Shown in pieces: positions 1 to 10,097 of a stretch of DNA of 64,000 bases. The DNA lies in contig NC_079494.1 of NCBI RefSeq assembly GCF_030052815.1, forward strand, positions 36,938,467 to 37,002,466, in the 5' to 3' direction. Under the pieces are notes generated by a model, which ran no database searches, was not told where the DNA came from, and saw nothing but the letters and a program-made list of their open reading frames with translations. Every line of letters begins with the position of its first letter. The first letter of the stretch is position 1. Source of the DNA: Hevea brasiliensis (Eukaryota > Streptophyta > Magnoliopsida > Malpighiales > Euphorbiaceae). The translations under genes were made by a program, and so were the position numbers.

Positions 1-1195
1 ATCGGGATTGCTACAGCCTATATGCATACCTGAATGGAAATGGGATCGGGTCACCATGGATTTTGTAAGTGGTCTACCTCTCACCCAGAAGAAACATGAT
101 GCAGTATGGGTGATAGTAGATAGATTGTGAAGTCGAGACACTTTCTGCCAGTTATGACTGACTACTCACTAGAGAAGTTAGCAGAATTGTATATCAGTGA
201 GATAGTTAGACTACATGGAATTCCACTTTCCATCATATCTGATTGAGACCCAAGGTTTACATCGAGATTTTGGAAGAAGTTGCATGAATCCTTGGGTACA
301 CAACTCCACTTCAGCACAGCTTTCCATCCTCAGACGGATGGGCAATCAGAAAGAGTAATCCAGGTAAACAATCGAAACCAATGGAATTAATACAAATATT
401 GAACTAAAATGATAATAATAACATGAAATATATGTCAGGTCCTTGAGGATATGCTGAGGAGTTGTGTCATTGAGTTGGAGGGAAGTTGGGATAGATACCT
501 TCCACTGGCTAAATTTGCATACAACAATAGCTACCAAGCTAGCATCCAAATGGCCCCGTATGAAGCACTATATGGGAGGAAATGTAGAACTCCGGTGTCT
601 TTGGGTGAATTGGGCGAACAAAGCGGTAGGGCCGGACACAGTGAAACAGATCGAGGAGAAAGTAAAACTAATCAAAGCCAATCAAGGTTGCCTCGCATGC
701 ATGAAATCCTATGCCGACTTGAAGAGAAAAGAAATAGAATATGCAGTTGGCGACAAAGTGTTCCTCAAGGTGTCACCGTGGAAGAAGGTACTGAGGTTTG
801 GAAGAAAAGGTAAGTTAAGCCCTAGGTTCATTGGCCCATATGAAGTCATTGAACGTGTGGGTCCAGTAGCCTATAGGCTAGCTTTACCACTAGAGCTGGA
901 CAAGATCCACAATGTGTTTCACGTATCTATGTTAAGAAGATATCGCTCAGATCCTTCACATGTCATCTCCATGGAAGAAATTGAAGTACAACCGGATTTG
1001 ACATATGAAGAAGAACCCATACGGATCCTGGCTCGGGAATTGAAAGAGTTGAGGAATAAGCAGATTCCACTGGTGAAAGTGCTTTGGAGGCACCACAACA
1101 CCGAGGAGGCAACTTGGGAAAGTGAAGAGACGATGAGGCAATAGTTCCCTCAACTGTTTGCATCAGGTAAATTTCGAGGACGAAATTTAAATTAG
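1..1195 (+). pseudogene. pol: Element A integrase with GPY module and chromodomain, broken
   Basis: This is the integrase core and C-terminus, which would insert the element cDNA into chromatin. Visible in order: the first catalytic Asp region (MDFVSGLP, near 55-80), the second (SDRDPRF-like, near 238-255), the [11 protein letters not shown] glutamate motif (330-363), the GPY motif (IGPYEVIERVGP, near 830-865) and a chromodomain (ELRNKQIPLVKVLW to ATWESEE, about 1045-1135). Breaks: a 1-nt loss creating TGA at 128-130, TGA for CGA at 244-246, a frameshift near 595-640, and TAG for CAG at 1142-1144. A 75-nt intron-like insert lies at 364-438. The reading frame ends at 1195, overlapping the polypurine tract. 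The copy is not functional as read. Confidence 0.9.
364..438 (+). other. Putative 75-nt intron in integrase (element A)
   Basis: The codons for V-I-Q are followed by CAG|GTAAAC, then an A+T-rich stretch (about 77 percent) ending ATGTCAG|GTCC, after which the frame continues as V-L-E-D-M-L. Removing exactly 75 nt restores the frame found without interruption in element D (join at 14074/14075) and in element B (near 24730). Unspliced, the frame stops within 33 nt. Canonical GT-AG ends and in-frame removal favour a spliceosomal intron; splicing is inferred, not shown. Confidence 0.72.
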
Positions 1196-1206
1196 AGGGG
1201 AAGAGT
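1194..1206 (+). other. Polypurine tract of element A
   Basis: AGAGGGGAAGAGT sits directly before the LTR start TGTAACACC and overlaps the integrase stop codon. It is the expected primer for plus-strand DNA synthesis and is identical in D and H. Confidence 0.85.
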
Positions 1207-1749
1207 TGTAACACCCTCCTCAGTAGCAACTCGTACATTCTCTTTATTCGGTGACGATGTCGGTCCGGATAGCTAGAACGTTCGGAAAAATATTTAAACT
1301 AAAGTGAGGAACTATAATTAACTCAAATATTAATAAGAAAAATTTAGAAAAAATTTTAGAAATAAAATACAACCAAGTTAAATGAGCCGGTGCCCTAGCG
1401 ATGGGTAACCTAGTGAGAAGTTGCGGTTCTCGCAACTAGGAGCCCTAGACCTGGGGAAAAATTTATAAAATAATTTTTGGGACTCCAGAGAAGGGTCATT
1501 GAGGTTCCTATGGCATTAGAATGCCAAGAAAATATTTAGAAAAATTTTTCAATCGGTACAGACAATTTTGGTTTGTTAAGCCAAACGGAGGGCATTTTGG
1601 TCATTTCGCCTTCAGAGGTGATTTTTGGCCGACTTGTCCAGTTAAGCAAATAATTATTATAACATAAAATGTGAATAAATATTGCTAAAAATTGAATTGA
1701 AAATGAGTAGAGAAAAGAAGAAAAGAAAATGAAGGAAAATACTTAATTA

Positions 1750-1786
1750 TGACATCATATGATGTCTTTAAAAGAGCTCCACCAAT
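1750..1786 (+). promoter_or_regulatory. LTR palindrome plus CCAAT box (element A)
   Basis: TGACATCATATGATGTCT (1750-1767; last base departs from the perfect palindrome) followed by CCAAT at 1782-1786. It lies 543 bp from the LTR start, as in D and H. TGACATCA resembles bZIP-type sites; promoter function is inferred. Confidence 0.5.
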
Positions 1787-3681
1787 CAACATCTAACAAG
1801 CACCTTTAAATCAATTAAAAAGCACAAAAAAGAGTTAAAAATTGAAAAAAAATTTCTGCTCATCTCCTTCAATTTCTGGCAGCCTCTCTTCCCTCACTAT
1901 CTCCATTAAAACTTCCTCTTTTTCTTGCTAAAACCTCACCCTTTACACCATAAAACCTAATCCTCACTTCACTAAAATTTATCCTCACACCCTAAATCAT
2001 ATTTAGACAGCCATTAGAGGGAGAAATCTTAAAGATTGACAAGCTCAAGTGGGAGCTTTAATAAGGTTAGTGTCCAATACTTTCCTCTCTCTTTAAATTC
2101 ATGACTAGAAAGTATAAATTCATGACTAGAAAGTTGATTTAACTTGAAATTTATAAGAAATTCAAATGAAAACCTTTGATGTACTCACTTTATATTTTTG
2201 GCAACCATGGATTTATTAGAGTTTTGATGATTTCTTTGGATTAAATGAGTATATAAGCTGCCCTTGATATGAACTTAATATTTAGCACATTGAATTGTAG
2301 GTTAATGGAAAAGTAGGGAAATTGAAAATTTAGGGTTTTGAGCAAATTGGAGTTTAGCTCCTATAATGGTGTAGGAACATTTTAATGGTCAATTAGTGAC
2401 CATTTGGGTATTGGTAAACAAGAATTGAAGTGTGTTTAGTGATAGGATTTAGGATTAGTGTAGCTGCCTAGTGACAGCAGCAGGTGTGGCTGTGAGTCCA
2501 GCCTGTTTGGACAGCCATAACTTTGGCTGTGTAGATTCAATTGGTGTTTGGCCAATTGGACATGAAACTAGACACATAATGGCACAATTTTGGTGAAGAA
2601 ACCATGCCCAAAAGACCAAAGCAAGTGGACCAAAAACTTGCCCCAATCCGGATGTCCTGCAACCAGATTCTGCAGAATGACCAAATGAACAGTGATTGTT
2701 CATTTGGCCATAACTCATTGTAGAATGGTCCAATTGACCTGAAATTTTTACAGAAACAATTTAAGATATAGACCAACAACTTTCATGAAGAAACCTACCC
2801 CAAATTATGACCAGAACTTATTCAACAAGGCAATTGCAGTCACTATTTACTGCACTGTAGATATGGTCAGTTCTGAAATTTTTCAATCCGGCCAGTTGTA
2901 GTTTTTGGACCATAACTTGAGCTACAAAACTCCAAATGGAGTGATTCAAAAAAAGAAATTCAACTAGACAAAATAAGGAACAACTTTCATGCTTATCATT
3001 TTCTCAAATTCCCACTGCAACAGTAACTAATAGAATAGTAAAATTAGGGTATAAAAACTAAAAATTCTACTCCATTAGTGTTAAGCTTAGAAATTGTATT
3101 GGTGATTAATGCCAACAAGTTTTGAATACAAAATGTGGTATGTTGGGAGTGTTAAAACCAATGTACCTATTTTCTATGCAAAAGTCAACATTTTTGTTGG
3201 CTAATGAAGTGAATAGTAACACCAAAGCTTGAAATTCAAAAATTACAAAATTCAAAAGTATCAAATGCCCTAGCATACCTAACAAGATTGGTTTGGATAG
3301 TTTGGCATGCCAATAGGGTTCAGTTAGCAGTACTGCACATGGCATTATGCCATTCTGTGATTTCATGTCTTTTAGCCATTCTGACATTGTGTTGATATTT
3401 GGCCTTGTGCCTATTGTCATTACAGCTTATTAGCTGTTACATTGCCTGCCGGAGATGCATATGTGACCGATGGTATGACGGCCCGAGGTATTAGATACCC
3501 AGTGCCAGTTTACCCGTTTATCCAGTCCAGTCATCCAGTATAGGTTACTTGGGAACCAAAAGAATGAAAGTGGATAAATTTAACGAAATAATGAATATAA
3601 CAAGTACAAATCAAGTAAGACATCGATACATTCAATGCATATTTATTTCTGTTATTTCCTTTTATTTTATTATTGGCACCA

Positions 3682-3719
3682 CTAAGCATTATTGCTTAGC
3701 GCGTTGCTTTTGCCACGCG
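3682..3719 (+). other. Tandem LTR hairpins (element A)
   Basis: Stem 1 is CTAAGCA-TTAT-TGCTTAG (perfect 7 bp). Stem 2 follows at once: CGCGTTGC-TTTT-GCCACGCG, with one mismatch. Distance to the LTR 3' end is 621 bp. Confidence 0.6.
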
Positions 3720-4340
3720 TAGGTTCTGGAGATACTGACCGAGAGCCCAGTAGACCACAGACTGGGTGAGATCTCCTGCAGCTCTGCATAGTGTCCGTGT
3801 CACCTCACTATCTTCAGTGCATTGGTAGGACACTAGGTTTCATTTTGGTATTTTGTAACTAACTTTTATTTTCTTTTGTGTAATTGAAACTTATGTAATG
3901 TATTTTGATGTTCATGTAAATAATGGAAATTGTGTTTGTGAATGGAAAAGTGAATATTTATTTATGACTTTTACATGATTATTACATGAGATGAATGATT
4001 GAGAAATGAAAATGTTGTTGAAAAACATATTGAGATTTTGATATTGGAGTTTGGGATTGATTGGAAATGATTATTGGAAGTGTTTCTCACAGGTTCCGAA
4101 GAACTGTCTTCTCCATTTTTAGCCGGTATTCTGCCGGATTTTCTATAAAATTTTCAGAACCTCAAATAAATTATAATTTTAATAAATGACTTAAATGAAT
4201 TATATTTCACAAATTGTATTCAAAACTATGATAAAAATAAAATAAGGAAGAATAAAATGATTGAGATAAAATAGAGTGTTCCGGTACACCGTGTGACATA
4301 TCTTACTCGGATATACTGTAGACGGGTAAGGGGTGTCACA

Positions 4341-5130
4341 GAAGTGGGTTCCTGATGCATATGTGGATATGAAGTTATAAGAATTCCTGAGTTTGAAACA
4401 AGGGGACAGAACTATAGCAGAGTATGAGAGAGATTTCTCAAGGCTAAGCCACAATGCTGGAAAGCTTAGTCTCCACCCCCAGAGACAGATGTAAGAGGTT
4501 TGAGTCCAAGTTAAGGCCGAATTTAAGGATGCAAGTTGTGGGTTTCCGACATCAGAATTTTGCTGAGTTGATCTCATAGGCCCTGGAACTGGAAAGGATA
4601 GAATTAGAAGGGGCAGTGAAGAAGGGTACACAAGAGAAAGAGAAGACTGAAAAGACTATTGGACAAGCACCTAAGAGTGGTTCTGGGAAGAGGAAACAGT
4701 TTGGGGATTCCAGCTCCCGTAGATCTGGCAGAGGCAGATTTTTGAGCCAAAGACCACCCCGGTCTGGTCAGCAGACCCAACAGGCACTCCGAAAAGCTTT
4801 ATCAATATGACAGTGTGAAACTTGTGGTAGAACTCACAGTGGGGTTTGTTTCAAGGCCACCGATGCATGTTTTAACTGTGGAGGGAGCGGACTTTCGCTA
4901 AAGATTGTATTAGTCTGCGCCGGTCGAGACCTTCTACTACATCTGAAGGATCATGCCAAGTCTCTGCACTTAGAGGGTCACAATTAACTACTAGAGGTAG
5001 AGGTAAAGGTAGGGGTCTTGGTAACACTCCTGGAAGTCAAAGCACTGTTAACCAGCCAGTACCCAGTGGCGCACCAGTCAGAGTGTATACCATGCGTCAG
5101 GGGGAGGAGACTAAAACATCAGATGTTGTA
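4341..5130 (+). pseudogene. gag: Element B gag remnant with CCHC zinc knuckle
   Basis: Begins mid-gag because A is inserted upstream. Recognisable pieces are VPDAYVDMKL, the IAEYERDFSRLSH stretch of the retrotransposon gag family, FAELIS, and a long basic region (the 4616-4810 open frame, rich in Lys, Arg, Gly and Ser). A zinc knuckle follows (CETCGRTHSG then CFNCGG, about 4813-4890) with a frameshift before its last His and Cys. Stops occur at 4378, near 4492 and at 4808. Gag would form the virus-like particle and bind RNA. Decay is too great for function. Confidence 0.8.
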
Positions 5131-5421
5131 GCTGGTAATTTCTCCATCCTTGACTAAGATGTACATGTGTTATTTGATCCTGGCTCCACACATTCGTATG
5201 TTAGTGCTAGTGTGATGTGTTCTACTGCTATTCAGTGTGTACCAATGGACTATGATGTGCTAGTGACTAGTCTATTAGGCTAGGAGGTCAGGGTAAATAA
5301 ATTATATAGGGATTGTCCTTTGGTTATCCAAGGACACATTTTTCTATCTGATTTAATTGAAATGCCCTTCAGAGATTATGACATTATCTTGGGCATGGAT
5401 TGATTAGTCAGGCATCACGCC
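5131..5421 (+). pseudogene. pol: Element B aspartic protease remnant
   Basis: The translation shows LFDPGSTHSYVSAS (about 5170-5210), the plant Ty3/Gypsy version of the retroviral-type protease active site with Asp-Pro-Gly in place of Asp-Ser/Thr-Gly, then DYDIILGMD before the RT linker. TAA near 5156, TAG near 5281 and TGA for TGG at 5400-5402 interrupt it. It would cleave the Gag-Pol polyprotein. Confidence 0.75.
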
Positions 5422-6444
5422 ATGATTGACTGTAGACTGAAGACAGTCACTTTTGGTCTTCCTCAGTATGGTGATGTAGTAATACACGGGGAGAGGCAGT
5501 TATTGCCTTCAAACATCATTTCAGCTGCACTGGCCAGAAAAATGATTAGAAAAGGGTGTGAGACGTACTTGGCACATGTGATAGACACCCAAGTGGGGAG
5601 TCCAGCACTAAGGGACATTCCTATTGTATGTGACTTTCCGGATGTATTTCCTGATGAATTGCCAGGATTACCTCCAGAAAGAGAAATGCAGTTTGAAATT
5701 GATGTTATGCCTGGTGTGGACCCAATCTCCATAACACCATACAGAATGGCACCTGCAGAATTGAAGGAGTTGAAAGTGCAATTGCAAGAGCTGCTTGATA
5801 AGGGCTTTATTCGCCCTAGTGTGTCACCTTGGGGAGCGCCAGTGTTGTTTGTTAAGAAGAAGGATGGCACTCTCCGGTTATGCATTGACTATCAGCAGTT
5901 GAATAAGGTGACAATAAAGAACAGATATCCATTGCCCCGTATTGATGACTTGTTTGATCAGTTGAAGGGTGCAGCTGTGTTCTCCAAAATTGACCTAAGA
6001 TCAGGTTATTATCAGCTGAAAGTACAAGACCAGAGTATTCCTAAAACTGCCTTCAGAACCCGTTATGGCCATTATGAGTTCTTGGTTATGCCATTCGGGT
6101 TAATTAATGCTCCGGCTGCTTTTATGGATCTGATGAACACTATCTTCAGACCATACCTTGACCAGTTTGTTGTGGTATTTATCGATGATATATTGGTCTA
6201 TTCGAGGAATGCAGAAGAGCATGATAGACATCTGCGGATTGTACTACAGACTTTGAGGGAGAAACAGCTATATGCCAAATTGTCGAAATGTGAATTTTGG
6301 CTGAAGGAGATATCCTTTTTGGGGCACATAGTATCAGCAGATGGTATTAAGGTAGATCCTAGCAAGATTGAAGCTGTTCTTAATTGGAAGCCACCCAGAA
6401 ATGTCATAGAGATTCGCAGTCAAGTTAATGGATACTACCGTTGA
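5422..6444 (+). CDS. pol: Element B reverse transcriptase domain (open segment of broken pol)
   Basis: An open 340-codon segment. After the protease-RT linker come LPGLPPERE (near residue 90), the RT fingers and palm ([29 protein letters not shown]), [22 protein letters not shown] and the catalytic FIDDILVYS (Phe at residue 253, Asp pair at 255-256). It ends at a TGA in the connection region, where YYR is followed by a stop instead of Arg. The Met at 5422 is only the first Met after an upstream stop and is not a biological start. The polymerase motifs are complete, but the domain is cut off from protease and RNase H. Confidence 0.85.
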   Translation: MIDCRLKTVTFGLPQYGDVVIHGERQLLPSNIISAALARKMIRKGCETYLAHVIDTQVGSPALRDIPIVCDFPDVFPDELPGLPPEREMQFEIDVMPGVDPISITPYRMAPAELKELKVQLQELLDKGFIRPSVSPWGAPVLFVKKKDGTLRLCIDYQQLNKVTIKNRYPLPRIDDLFDQLKGAAVFSKIDLRSGYYQLKVQDQSIPKTAFRTRYGHYEFLVMPFGLINAPAAFMDLMNTIFRPYLDQFVVVFIDDILVYSRNAEEHDRHLRIVLQTLREKQLYAKLSKCEFWLKEISFLGHIVSADGIKVDPSKIEAVLNWKPPRNVIEIRSQVNGYYR

Positions 6445-6447
6445 TTT

Positions 6448-6765
6448 GTGAAGGGATTCTCCATGTTGGCATCTCCATTGACTAAGCTGCTTAGAAAGGA
6501 TGTGAAATTTCAGTGGACGGACAAATGCCAGCAAAGTTTTGATGAATTGAAGAAATGTTTGACTAAGGCTCCAGTCCTGACTTTACCTACACCGGGTAAA
6601 GCATATACAGTTTACAGCGATGCTTCTCACAATGGGTTAGGTTGTGTGTTGATGCAAGATCGAAATGTTATTGCCTATACATCACGCCAACTAAAACCGC
6701 ATGAGAGAAATTATCCAACACATGATCTGGAGCTTGCAGCTATTGTGTTTGCTCTTAAGATCTAG
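6448..6765 (+). CDS. pol: Element B RT connection and RNase H (open segment)
   Basis: Same frame as the preceding RT, separated by one TGA. It shows the RT tail ([12 protein letters not shown]) and the RNase H start ([18 protein letters not shown], with the first catalytic Asp in YSDAS), then [15 protein letters not shown] replaces TGG just after this Ile. The next stretch (6766-6968: [18 protein letters not shown], then ADALCRK) continues RNase H with another TAG at 6907-6909, until the insertion of D at 6968. RNase H would remove the RNA strand during cDNA synthesis. Confidence 0.82.
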   Translation: MKGFSMLASPLTKLLRKDVKFQWTDKCQQSFDELKKCLTKAPVLTLPTPGKAYTVYSDASHNGLGCVLMQDRNVIAYTSRQLKPHERNYPTHDLELAAIVFALKI

Positions 6766-6968
6766 AGACATTATTTGTATGGGGAGAAGTGCTACATCTA
6801 CACAGATCATAAGAGTTTGAAGTATTTGGGCACCCAGAAAGAGTTGAATTTGAGACAGAGGAGATGGTTAGAGTTGATAAAAGACTATGATTGTCTAGTA
6901 GACTATTAGCCAGGGAAAGCTAATGTTGTAGCTGACGCCCTATGCCGCAAGACTATGACAAGTCTACG
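6766..6968 (+). pseudogene. pol: Element B RNase H C-terminal part, cut by element D
   Basis: The translation gives the [20 protein letters not shown] stretch and the VVADALCRK end of RNase H. The frame resumes after D at 19352 as LQVTPLSLVHELRSL. The target duplication of D is CTACG (6964-6968) against CTACA (19352-19356), one mismatch. Confidence 0.8.
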
Positions 6969-7511
6969 TGTAAAACCCTCCCGGTAGCAACTCCGTACAT
7001 TCTACTGTTCCGGTGACCGGTGTCGGTCCGGACAGCTAGAACGTTCGGAAAAATATTTAAACTAAAGTGAAGAACCATAATTAACTCAAATATTAATAAG
7101 AAAAATTTAGTAAAAATTTTAGAAATAAAATACAACCAAGTTAAATGAGCCGGTGCCCAAGTGATGGGTAACCCAGAGGGAAGTTGCGGTTCTCGCAACT
7201 AGGAGCCCTAGACCCGGGGAAAAATTCATAAAATAATTTTTGGGACTCCAGAGAAGGGTCATTGAGGTTCCTATGGCATTAGAATGCCAAGAAAATATTT
7301 AGAAAAATTTTTCAATCGGTACAGACAATTTTGACCCGTTAAGCCAAACGGAGGGCATTTTGGTTATTTTGCCTTCAAAGGCGATATTTGGCCGACTTGT
7401 CCAGTTAAGTAAATAATTATTATGACATAAAATGTGAATAAATATTACTAAAAATTAAATTGAAAATGAGTAGAGAAGAAAAGAAAAGAAAATGAGAATA
7501 AATGTCAATTT

Positions 7512-7550
7512 TGACATCATATGATGTCATTTAAAGGAATTCCCACCAAT
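7512..7550 (+). promoter_or_regulatory. LTR palindrome plus CCAAT box (D 5' LTR)
   Basis: A perfect 18-bp palindrome TGACATCATATGATGTCA (7512-7529), 543 bp from the LTR start, then CCAAT at 7546-7550. The sequence downstream becomes CT-rich, as in plant leaders. I infer the core promoter is here; no clear TATA box stands out. Confidence 0.55.
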
Positions 7551-8270
7551 CACATTAAAGCATCACTTAAGTAAGTAATAAAAGAAGATAAATAACACCA
7601 AAAAAAGGAAAAGCCAATCTGTTTTCTCACCAAATAAAAAACCAGCCGTCTCCCTCTTCTCCCATAGCCAAACTTCCATGAAAGCTCCACCAAAGCTTTA
7701 TAACTCACCAAATCTTACCCCAAAACCCTAAACACCCTTCACAAAAATTAACCCCCACATCAAGAGCAAAGTTTTGATTATCATAAAGTGAAGAAATTCT
7801 AAGGTTTATACAAGCCTATAAAGAGACCAAAGAGGTTAGTGCATGTTAATTACTTAATCTTGTTTATTTCTTAAAACTTATTTTGAATATGAACAAATAA
7901 TTAAGAAATTGAGATAAATCATGTGTGAAATTGAGAATGGAATTTTGGCCAGCTTTATGGGAGTGGTACTTGATGGTCTTGATGGATTTAAAATGGCTTA
8001 GAAATGGTGTTGATGTGTAGACATAAGGTTGAAATGGATTAGTATGCCTAAATGACATGTGTTGTATGAACTTTGAATTTGAGCTAGGGTTTTGGATAGA
8101 AATTTAGGCTTTGCTTATGTAATGGTGAATGAACATTCTAATAGTAAATTAGTGACCATTTTAGGTAAGTTGGCCATAATTTGGAGTGAACTATAGCATT
8201 ACAAACTGATTTGATGTGGCTGCCTAGTGAGAGCAGTAGGTGTGGCTGTGAGTCCAGCCTGTTTGGACAG

Positions 8271-8790
8271 CCATAACTTTGGCTGTGTAGGTTCAATTGG
8301 TGTTTGGCCAATTGGACATGAAACTAGACACATAATGGCACAATTTTGGTGAAGAAACCATGCCCAAAAGACCAAATCAAGTGGACTAAAAACTGGCCCC
8401 AATCCGGATGTCCTGCAACCAGATTCTGCAGAATGACCAAATGAACAGTAATTGTTCATTTGGCCATAACTCATTGTAGAATGGCCCAATTGACTTGAAA
8501 TTTTTACAGCAACAAGTTAAGATATAGACAAACAACTTTCATGAAGAAACCTACCCCAAATTATGACCAGAACCTATCCAACAAGGCAGTTGCAGTTACT
8601 GTTCACTACACTGTAGATATGGTCAGTTCTGCAATTTTTCAATCCGGCCAGCTGTGGTTTTTGGACCATAACTTGAGCTACAAAACTCCAAATGAAGTGA
8701 TTCAAAAAAATAAATTCAACTAGACAAAATAAGGAACAACTTTCATGTTTATCACTTTCTCAAATTCCCATTGCAACAGTAACTAATGGA
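8271..8790 (+). repeat. Three degenerate modules of about 200 bp in D LTR
   Basis: Modules start at CCATAA 8271, 8464 and 8666. Each runs through CCATAACT, a short dyad (CAATTGG/CCAATTG, CAATTG, or ACTCCA/TGGAGT), then a TTTCATGAAGAAACC-like or related stretch. A dyad with 11-bp arms, CCAAATGAACA/TGTTCATTTGG, precedes the second module. Spacing is identical in A and H. Confidence 0.55.
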
Positions 8791-9436
8791 ACAGTAAAAT
8801 TAATGTACAAAAACTAAAAATTCTGCTCCCTTTGTTTTAAGCTTAGGAATGGTATTGGTGATTAATTCCAACAAGTTTTGAATGCAAAATGTGGTACATT
8901 GGGAGTGTTAAAACCAATGTACCTATTTTCTATGCAAAAGTCAACATTTTTTTTGACTAGTGAAGTGAATAGTCACACCAAAACTTGAATTCAAAAATTG
9001 AAGAATTCAAAAGTATCAAATGCCCTAGTATACCTAACAAGATTGGTTTGGATAGTTTGGCATGCCAATAGGGTTCAGTTAGCAGTACTGCACATGGCAT
9101 TATGCCATTCTGTGATTTCATGGCTTTTAGCCATTCTGACATTGTGTTGATATTTGGCCTTGTGCCTATTGTCATTACAGTTTATTAGCTGTTCTGTTGC
9201 ACACCGGGAGATGCATATGTGACCGATGGTGTGACGGCCCGAGGTACTAGATACCCAGTGCCAGTTTACCCGTTTATCCAGTCCAGTCATCCAGTATAGG
9301 TTACTTGGGCAACCAAAAATGAAAGTGGATAAATTTAATGAAATAATGAATATAACAAGTACAAAACAAGTAAGACATCGATACATTCAATGCATATTTA
9401 TTTTCTGTTATTTCCTTTTATTTTATTATTGCACCA

Positions 9437-9474
9437 CTAAGCATTATTGCTTAGCGCGTTGCTTTTGCCACGCG
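9437..9474 (+). other. Tandem LTR hairpins (D 5' LTR)
   Basis: Stem 1 at 9437-9454 (CTAAGCA/TGCTTAG, loop TTAT). Stem 2 at 9455-9474 (CGCGTTGC/GCCACGCG, loop TTTT). It is preceded by TGCACCA and lies 605 bp from the LTR end. Confidence 0.6.
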
Positions 9475-10084
9475 TAGGTTCTGGAGATACTGACCGAGAG
9501 CCCAGTAGACCGCAGACTGGGTGAGACCTCCTGCAGCTCTGCATAGTGTCCGTGTCACCTCACCATCTACAGTGCATTGGTAGGACACTAGGTTTCATTT
9601 TGGTATTTTGTAACTAACTTTTATTTTCTCATATGTAATTGAACTTATGTAATGTATTTTGATGTTCATGTATATAATGAAAATTGTGGTTATGAATGGA
9701 AAATTCGAGTATTTATTTATTGTTTGTATATGAGTACCATGAGAAATGAATGTTTGAGTAATGGAAAGGTTGTTGAAAATCATATTGAGACTTTGTTGAT
9801 GAAATGGAGTTGGGATTGTTTGGAAATGATTTTGGAAGTGTTTTTCACACGTTCCGAAGAACTGTTTTCTCCATTTTTAGCCGGTACTCTGCCGGATTTT
9901 CTATAAAATTTTCGGAACCTCAAATAAATTATAATTTCAATAAATGACTTAAATGAATTATATTTCACAAGTTATATTCAAAACTATGATAAAAATTAAT
10001 TAAGATAAAATAGAGTGTTCCGGTATACCGTGTGACATAACTTACTCGGATATACTGTAGACGGGTAATGGGTGTCACATTTAG

Positions 10085-10097
10085 TGGTATCAGAGCA
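10085..10097 (+). other. Primer binding site of element D
   Basis: TGGTATCAGAGCA, the complement of the 3' end of initiator Met tRNA used by most plant Ty3/Gypsy elements, 5 bp after the LTR end. Minus-strand DNA synthesis would start here. Confidence 0.9.

Larger units (their letters stand above)
1..4340 (+). mobile_element. Element A: 3' part of a Tekay-like Ty3/Gypsy chromovirus
   Basis: The window opens inside the integrase of a chromovirus; integrase, chromodomain, polypurine tract and a full 3' LTR follow. The 3' LTR ends in TGTCACA at 4340 and the next base resumes the gag of another family (element B), so A is nested in B. The 5-bp target duplication would be GAAGT at 4341-4345; its partner lies left of the window. 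A and H share an integrase mini-intron and an altered stretch around 680-710, so they belong to one subfamily. Confidence 0.9.
1207..4340 (+). repeat. 3' LTR of element A (3134 bp)
   Basis: Starts TGTAACACCC after the polypurine tract and ends GGGGTGTCACA. It aligns along its whole length with the LTRs of D and H. It holds the promoter-like palindrome (1750), a splice-donor-like site (GT at 2066), three modules of about 200 bp (CCATAA at 2515, 2708 and 2910), dyads of GGC/GCC type (about 3335-3430) and the double hairpin (3682-3719). Antisense frames within it are shared only through LTR homology and are not genes. Confidence 0.93.
6969..10079 (+). repeat. 5' LTR of element D (3111 bp)
   Basis: TGTAAAACCC at the left, GGGTGTCACA at the right. 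It contains the palindrome/CCAAT block (7512-7550), a splice-donor-like site (GT at 7835), three modules (CCATAA at 8271, 8464 and 8666; spacing 193 and 202 bp), a cluster of GGC/GCC dyads (about 9093-9175) and the double hairpin. The first bases carry an A for C change against other copies. Confidence 0.95.

Noticed and set aside
364..438. The 75-nt integrase insert as a miniature transposon
   Set aside because: No terminal inverted repeats were seen, and the edges are exact GT and AG with in-frame removal. An intron explains it better, though the CAGGT repeat leaves an insertional origin open.
2455..2779. Antisense open frames of 80-92 codons in the A LTR that recur in D, H and, in part, E
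   Set aside because: They recur only because the LTRs are homologous. They cover the module and dyad region, start and end inconsistently between copies, and have no recognisable domain.
6953..7198. Antisense open frame over LTR starts (also near 14599, 24134, 39850, 47572 and 60695)
   Set aside because: It overlaps the LTR terminus in every copy and depends on the target sequence for one end; LTR repetition explains it.
10085..10097. Primer sites as possible tRNA genes
   Set aside because: Only the 12-13 bases complementary to the tRNA 3' end are present; no cloverleaf or A/B boxes.
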